Source: Candidatus Phytoplasma fabacearum (GTDB lineage Bacteria > Bacillota_I > Bacilli_A > Acholeplasmatales > Acholeplasmataceae). Taken from it: 64,000 bases of DNA. The stretch covers positions 1 to 64,000 of the forward strand of contig NZ_JAOSIM010000001.1 of the NCBI RefSeq assembly GCF_030586805.1, read 5' to 3'. Shown here piece by piece: positions 60,427-64,000 of this stretch (position 1 is its first letter; every line of letters starts with the position of its first letter). A program made the position numbers and the translations under genes. The notes beneath the pieces are model-generated. The model was given only the letters and a program-made list of their open reading frames with translations, searched no databases and was not told the origin of the DNA.

Positions 60427-61259
60427 GTGCGCAAGTTCGGGCGTTTAATTTAGGAGATTATATGGTCCTCCTAGCATAGGGATAGCATGCTAAGCCGTTG
60501 AATTTACCTGAGAATGAAAATTTATAAGGGAAAATAGCATATTCAAAAAGCATAATTGTTTTGAATTTTAATATTGTTCAAAAAAAATTTGCGAGGCGAA
60601 GTTAAAATAAGCATGAAATTTTCTCAAATTAAAGCTACAAATGAAATAAATCAAACAAAATATGTTTATTTGTGAATAAAAATATTTTATTAAAAAAATT
60701 CATGAATCAATTGATTTTCTTTTCAATAACATATTAAACGCATTAATTGTATTTTCTTTATCTTACAATTAAGTTCTATCCTAAAAAATATTGTTTGTTT
60801 TGGACACATATTTTTGACGTTTTCATATATTTTCATAATAATGAAGTGATTTATTTTAAATAAGCCATGCGATCTTTAACATTTACCAATGATTAAACAG
60901 CTACCTTGGATAAGCTTCTTATAAAAATTAATAAAGATTTTGCAAATATCTTTTTTTAATAAGGTATTTATTGATTTAGATTTGAGCATTTATGCCCAAT
61001 CATTTTATCCATCTTAGATATTTTATAAATGCTTACAGAGTTTTATAGTACTCGTAGGGGTCATGTCCTACCAAGGCGCAGGTAATACCTGTTACACAAG
61101 GGGAAGAAAAACAGAGTTAAATATACATATTATTTTTTGTATACTTCAACTCGGAAAGCCGTATGCATAGGAATATGCCCGTGCGGTTTGGGTGAGGGTT
61201 TAACATAATTTTTTTATCTAAATATTTATAAAATTGCATTATGTTATTTCTATTCACAT
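60427..61259 (+). mobile_element. Group II intron of a second class in a secreted-protein gene
   Basis: 833 bases. The 5' end GTGCGCAAG is the classical group II consensus, unlike the other copies. A well-formed domain 5 (GGAAAGCCGTATGC ... GCCCGTGCGGTTT at about 61153-61189) and a domain 6-like stem (TAACATAATT / AATT...TTATGTTA) lie near the 3' end. The border at 61259 (ending AT) was chosen because it keeps the exon frame; ending at 61257 (AC) would not. No maturase frame is present. Confidence 0.75.
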
Positions 61260-61976
61260 GAACAAGATGAATATGGCGTTAGTGATGATGATTTAGAATA
61301 TATTTCTTCATCTTCAGTATTATCTGGTTATGATTCTAGTGATGATGATTCAGAATATGTTTCTTCATCTTCAGTATTATCTGGTTCTGATTCTATTCAT
61401 GAACGATCTGTTAATTCTCCGACTCCTCCTTCATCAAAAGAACAAAAAATTTTTGATACAGCAGAAAGTGCAATTAATTGGTTTAGCGAGAATACAGATA
61501 AATTTAAAAATCTCAAACAAAGTGTATCTGAAATTTTAAGCAATACTCCAACAAATGACAAGAATAATGGCCAATCTTCTATCTCACCATCAGGAAATAA
61601 GGCAGAAGAAAAAGCAGGTAAAAAAACCCCTGAACCATCTTCTATCTCACCATCAGGAAATAAGGCAGAAGAAAAAGCAGGTAAAAAAACCCCTGAACCA
61701 TCTTCTATCTCACCATCAGGAAATAAGGCAGAAGAAAAAGCAGGTAAAAAAACCCCTGAACCATCTTCTATCTCACCATCAGGAAATAAGGCAGAAGAAA
61801 AAGCAGGTAAAAAAAATCTTGGCCAATCTTTTACCACAGGAGATTTAAATAGAACAGTATCAGATTTAACTTCAACTACTCAAGGACACAAACAAACAGG
61901 CTCAAACAGAATACTTCAAGAAGAGGATAGATCTTTTAATTCACCAAAGTATCGTAAATCAGGAACAAAGCCTTAA
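61260..61976 (+). CDS. Putative secreted repeat protein, exon 2
   Basis: 238 codons open from the intron border to TAA at 61974, with no sensible start of its own. The product is acidic then Lys/Pro/Ser-rich. A 19-residue unit (SDDD-x-EY-[IV]-SSSSVLSG) is repeated twice. A segment of about 45 residues follows (SAINWFSENTDKFKNLKQ). Then come four copies of a 21-residue unit (SSISPSGNKAEEKAGKKTPEP). It looks like the exported part of an effector-like or surface protein. The function is unknown. The following ORF may be its original C-terminus after a frameshift. Confidence 0.65.
   Translation, partial: EQDEYGVSDDDLEYISSSSVLSGYDSSDDDSEYVSSSSVLSGSDSIHERSVNSPTPPSSKEQKIFDTAESAINWFSENTDKFKNLKQSVSEILSNTPTNDKNNGQSSISPSGNKAEEKAGKKTPEPSSISPSGNKAEEKAGKKTPEPSSISPSGNKAEEKAGKKTPEPSSISPSGNKAEEKAGKKNLGQSFTTGDLNRTVSDLTSTTQGHKQTGSNRILQEEDRSFNSPKYRKSGTKP
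61575..61814 (+). repeat. Four 63-base tandem repeats inside coding sequence
   Basis: Units start at 61575, 61638, 61701 and 61764 and are essentially identical at DNA level; the last is cut after 51 bases. 63 is a multiple of three, so copy-number change keeps the frame. Identity suggests recent expansion by slippage or recombination. Confidence 0.9.
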
Positions 61977-61981
61977 AAACA

Positions 61982-62353
61982 TTGCAAAAATATGGCGATA
62001 ACTTTTTAGAATCCGCAAAACATCCTTTTTACGATCCAATATCTTCTATAATGCCGAAAGAAAATTCATTACAATCAATAAATTCTGACTATGAAGAGAA
62101 TGAACAACTTTCTGTACTTTCTGATAATTTATTGGATAAAGATTTAGATCAAATTAAAAATGTTTTTGAAAAAAAACCTTCAAATAATCATCTAAATATC
62201 TTAGAAAAACAACCTTCAAATAATGATATAAAAACTATTAAAAAAATTTCATCTTCCAAACAAATATTACCTCGTAGTTTTAAATCTTTGTTTGTTACTT
62301 CATTTGGTTTAATACGTGTATGTTTTTCTAAAATTGTTTTCGCTTTCAGATAG
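61982..62353 (+). pseudogene. Detached C-terminal part of the repeat protein (frameshifted)
   Basis: An open frame of about 123 codons begins just past the exon 2 stop in the -1 frame. Its frame is already open from about 61958 (RNKALKTLQKYGDNF), overlapping the end of exon 2. It has only a TTG start with no ribosome site. The content matches exon 2 in style: acidic, Asn/Ser/Lys-rich, with a small KKPSNNHLNILEKQPSNND repeat. It ends in a hydrophobic stretch (SLFVTSFGLIRVCFSKIVFAF) like a C-terminal anchor. A single-base indel probably split one gene. Confidence 0.5.
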
Positions 62354-62580
62354 TTTTTGACAATGTTAAATAAAATTTATTTTTAAGTAAATAAAATTAA
62401 AAGTTGCTTTTTAAATTAAAATATATAAATATTTTAACTATTATCAATTAAAAACTCATTTATTTAAATTATAAAAATCAAATAATTTATATAGATATTA
62501 TATATTTGTATTTTTGAGTATTTTTGATAGATTATTTTAATAATTAAATGTAGTTTTTTATAAATTATCGTTATAATAAG

Positions 62581-62620
62581 CAAATTAATTTTTAATTAAT
62601 TTGTTTATTTTTTTTGTTTT
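62581..62620 (+). terminator. Terminator upstream of rny
   Basis: The 10-base stem CAAATTAATT/AATTAATTTG with a TTT loop is followed by a T-rich run. Confidence 0.65.
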
Positions 62621-62691
62621 TTAAAAAAATTAATAAATTATTAATTTTAAAGTATTAAAAAATATATTTTAATTATAAATTATTTTGTTTT

Positions 62692-62720
62692 TTGACATTA
62701 TATTTATAATTAATTAATTT
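62692..62720 (+). promoter_or_regulatory. Candidate rny promoter
   Basis: An exact TTGACA is followed 17 bases later by TAATTT, 51 bases before the ATG. The -10 match is only moderate. Confidence 0.4.
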
Positions 62721-62771
62721 TTAAATAATATTTAAAAAAACAATTAAAATGGAAGGCATAAATTTATTATT

Positions 62772-64000
62772 ATGTTAGGAACATCAACAAAATGGTTCCT
62801 TGCTTTGTTTATTTACTTGCCCTTAATTATTGTTATTTTAGGATTTTTGTATTATTTAATTTTTTATTATCAACAAAAAATTAAAAAAATTATACAAACA
62901 ACGAAAAAAAATGCTCAAGAAAAAATTTCTAGTGCTCAAATAATAGCTCAAGAAATGATCTCAAAAGCTAAACAAGAAATCCATATTTTAAAAAAAGAAG
63001 TTGAAGAAGATTTGAATTTGAGAAGAAGAATAATTGTTAATTTAGAAGAACAAATTATTCATAAAGAAGAATTGTTAAATTCACGAACTAGATATTTAAA
63101 TGATAAAGAAGAATTATTGTACATGAAAGAACAAAAAATTAATATTTCTCAAGAACAAATTGAACAAATGCAAAATAAAGTTCAAAATCTTATTATAAAA
63201 CAACAAAATAGATTAGAAAATATTGCTTCTTTAACTAAAGAACAAGCTAAAAAAATTATTATGGAAGAAATTCGTAAAAATTCTCAAGAAGAAATTATGA
63301 GTTATATTAAATCTCAAGAAGAAGAATATAAATTTCAAGTTAAAAAAAAAGCTAATGTTTTGTTAGTTTCGACTATGCAACAATTATCTCGTAAAATCTC
63401 TTCCGAAAATAATGTGGATATAGTTTATTTAGATAATAATGAATTAAAGGGGAGAATTATTGGCAAAGAAGGAAGAAATATTCGAACTTTTCAAATTATA
63501 ACAGGCGTAGATTTAATTATAGATGATATACCGAATACTGTTATATTAAGTTCTTTTGATTCTAAAAGGCGAGAAATAGCCCGTCGTACTTTAGAATATT
63601 TAATTTTAGACGGACGTATTACACCTGTTAGTATAGAGCAAACGTTTACTAAAGTCCAAGATGAACTCGATAATTTTATTCAAGATATAGGTGAAGAAGC
63701 TATTTTAGAAGCTAAAATAGGTTTTTTAAATGAAGAATTAATAAAATTATTAGGTTCTTTGCATTTTCGTACTAGCCATGGGCAAAATGTGTTAAAACAT
63801 TCTTTAGAAGTATCTTTTTTAGCGGGTAAATTAGCTGCAGAAATAGGAGAAAATGAAGTATTAGCTCGTCGTGCAGGATTATTACATGATATTGGAAAAT
63901 CTTTAGATTATCAGTTAGAAGGCAGTCATGTTAAAATAGGTTTAGATATTGTTATGAAATATAAAGAACCTTTAGAAGTAATAGATGCTGTAGCATCTCA
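62772..64000 (+). CDS. rny: Ribonuclease Y, 3' end cut by the window
   Basis: At least 409 codons, open to the window end. One N-terminal membrane helix (about 8-32) is followed by a long charged coiled coil (about 35-195). A KH domain (GRIIGKEGRNIRTFQ near 227) and an HD domain with LLHDIGK near residue 375 come next. RNase Y is the membrane-bound endonuclease that starts mRNA decay in Firmicutes and Mollicutes. GGAAGG lies about 18 bases before the ATG, somewhat far. The remaining C-terminal HD part lies beyond base 64000. Confidence 0.94.
   Translation, partial: MLGTSTKWFLALFIYLPLIIVILGFLYYLIFYYQQKIKKIIQTTKKNAQEKISSAQIIAQEMISKAKQEIHILKKEVEEDLNLRRRIIVNLEEQIIHKEELLNSRTRYLNDKEELLYMKEQKINISQEQIEQMQNKVQNLIIKQQNRLENIASLTKEQAKKIIMEEIRKNSQEEIMSYIKSQEEEYKFQVKKKANVLLVSTMQQLSRKISSENNVDIVYLDNNELKGRIIGKEGRNIRTFQIITGVDLIIDDIPNTVILSSFDSKRREIARRTLEYLILDGRITPVSIEQTFTKVQDELDNFIQDIGEEAILEAKIGFLNEELIKLLGSLHFRTSHGQNVLKHSLEVSFLAGKLAAEIGENEVLARRAGLLHDIGKSLDYQLEGSHVKIGLDIVMKYKEPLEVIDAVAS

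Larger units (their letters stand above)
62354..62771. other. AT-rich intergenic region before rny
   Basis: About 420 bases with no supported gene. It holds a terminator (62581-62620) and a possible rny promoter (62692-62720). Confidence 0.5.

Noticed and set aside
61575-61814. Possible CRISPR array
   Set aside because: Units are contiguous, identical, 63 bases long and in frame with coding sequence; there are no variable spacers and no cas genes.
61397-61837. Long minus-strand frame with four repeated units
   Set aside because: It is the antisense of the 63-base repeats in exon 2 of the repeat protein. The plus frame continues logically beyond the repeats on both sides; the minus frame has no ribosome site.

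Overview
The window looks like a phytoplasma chromosome ('Candidatus Phytoplasma', Mollicutes). It is extremely AT-rich, reads with the standard code (TGA is a real stop, TGG is used for Trp), and shows the phytoplasma antigen locus pyrG - imp - dnaD. The species cannot be fixed from the window alone.

Layout. 1-4678: a group II intron 3' end, tdk, tadA, the small SRP RNA (ffs), a small membrane protein, mnmG and rsmG. 4679-12600: two putative secreted/anchored proteins, a decayed intron, a 1020-residue coiled-coil protein and an XRE-cupin regulator. 12892-20097: tRNA-Leu(CAA), polC, an NADH-oxidase-like flavoprotein, a small exported protein and tmRNA. 20200-28795: a large decayed intron, a nitroreductase, a JetA/DUF5716-like protein, dnaX, ybaB, rpoE, another intron relic and pssA. 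28792-34415: psd and pyrG on plus, then imp, dnaD, rnc and plsX on minus. 36019-50748: asnS split by a complete group II intron, a four-gene sugar-type ABC operon, nrnA with an intron at its tail, and mnmE split into three exons with a further intron in its leader. 50876-59939: thrS, groES, groEL and a heterodimeric ABC exporter. 60262-62353: a predicted secreted repeat protein split by a group II intron of another class and then frameshifted. 62772-end: the start of rny (RNase Y).

The most striking content is about thirteen group II intron copies or relics, several lying inside housekeeping genes. Joining the exons at the inferred borders restores AsnS (465 aa) and MnmE (458 aa) at normal length and in frame, so these genes appear to depend on RNA splicing, as in organelle genomes. 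Only one complete intron-encoded reverse transcriptase/maturase is visible (in the asnS intron). The mnmE introns lack one, so splicing would need help in trans from this or another copy. Two sequence subfamilies share non-canonical GGGCG-type 5' ends; the intron in the secreted-protein gene has a canonical GTGCG start.

Other genes form small operons typical of reduced Mollicutes: mnmG-rsmG, pssA-psd (4-nt overlap), plsX-rnc-dnaD, the ABC operon, groES-groEL and the exporter pair. Host-interaction candidates are Imp, the proteins at 5288 and 6665, the small exported protein at 19283 and the split repeat protein at 60262.
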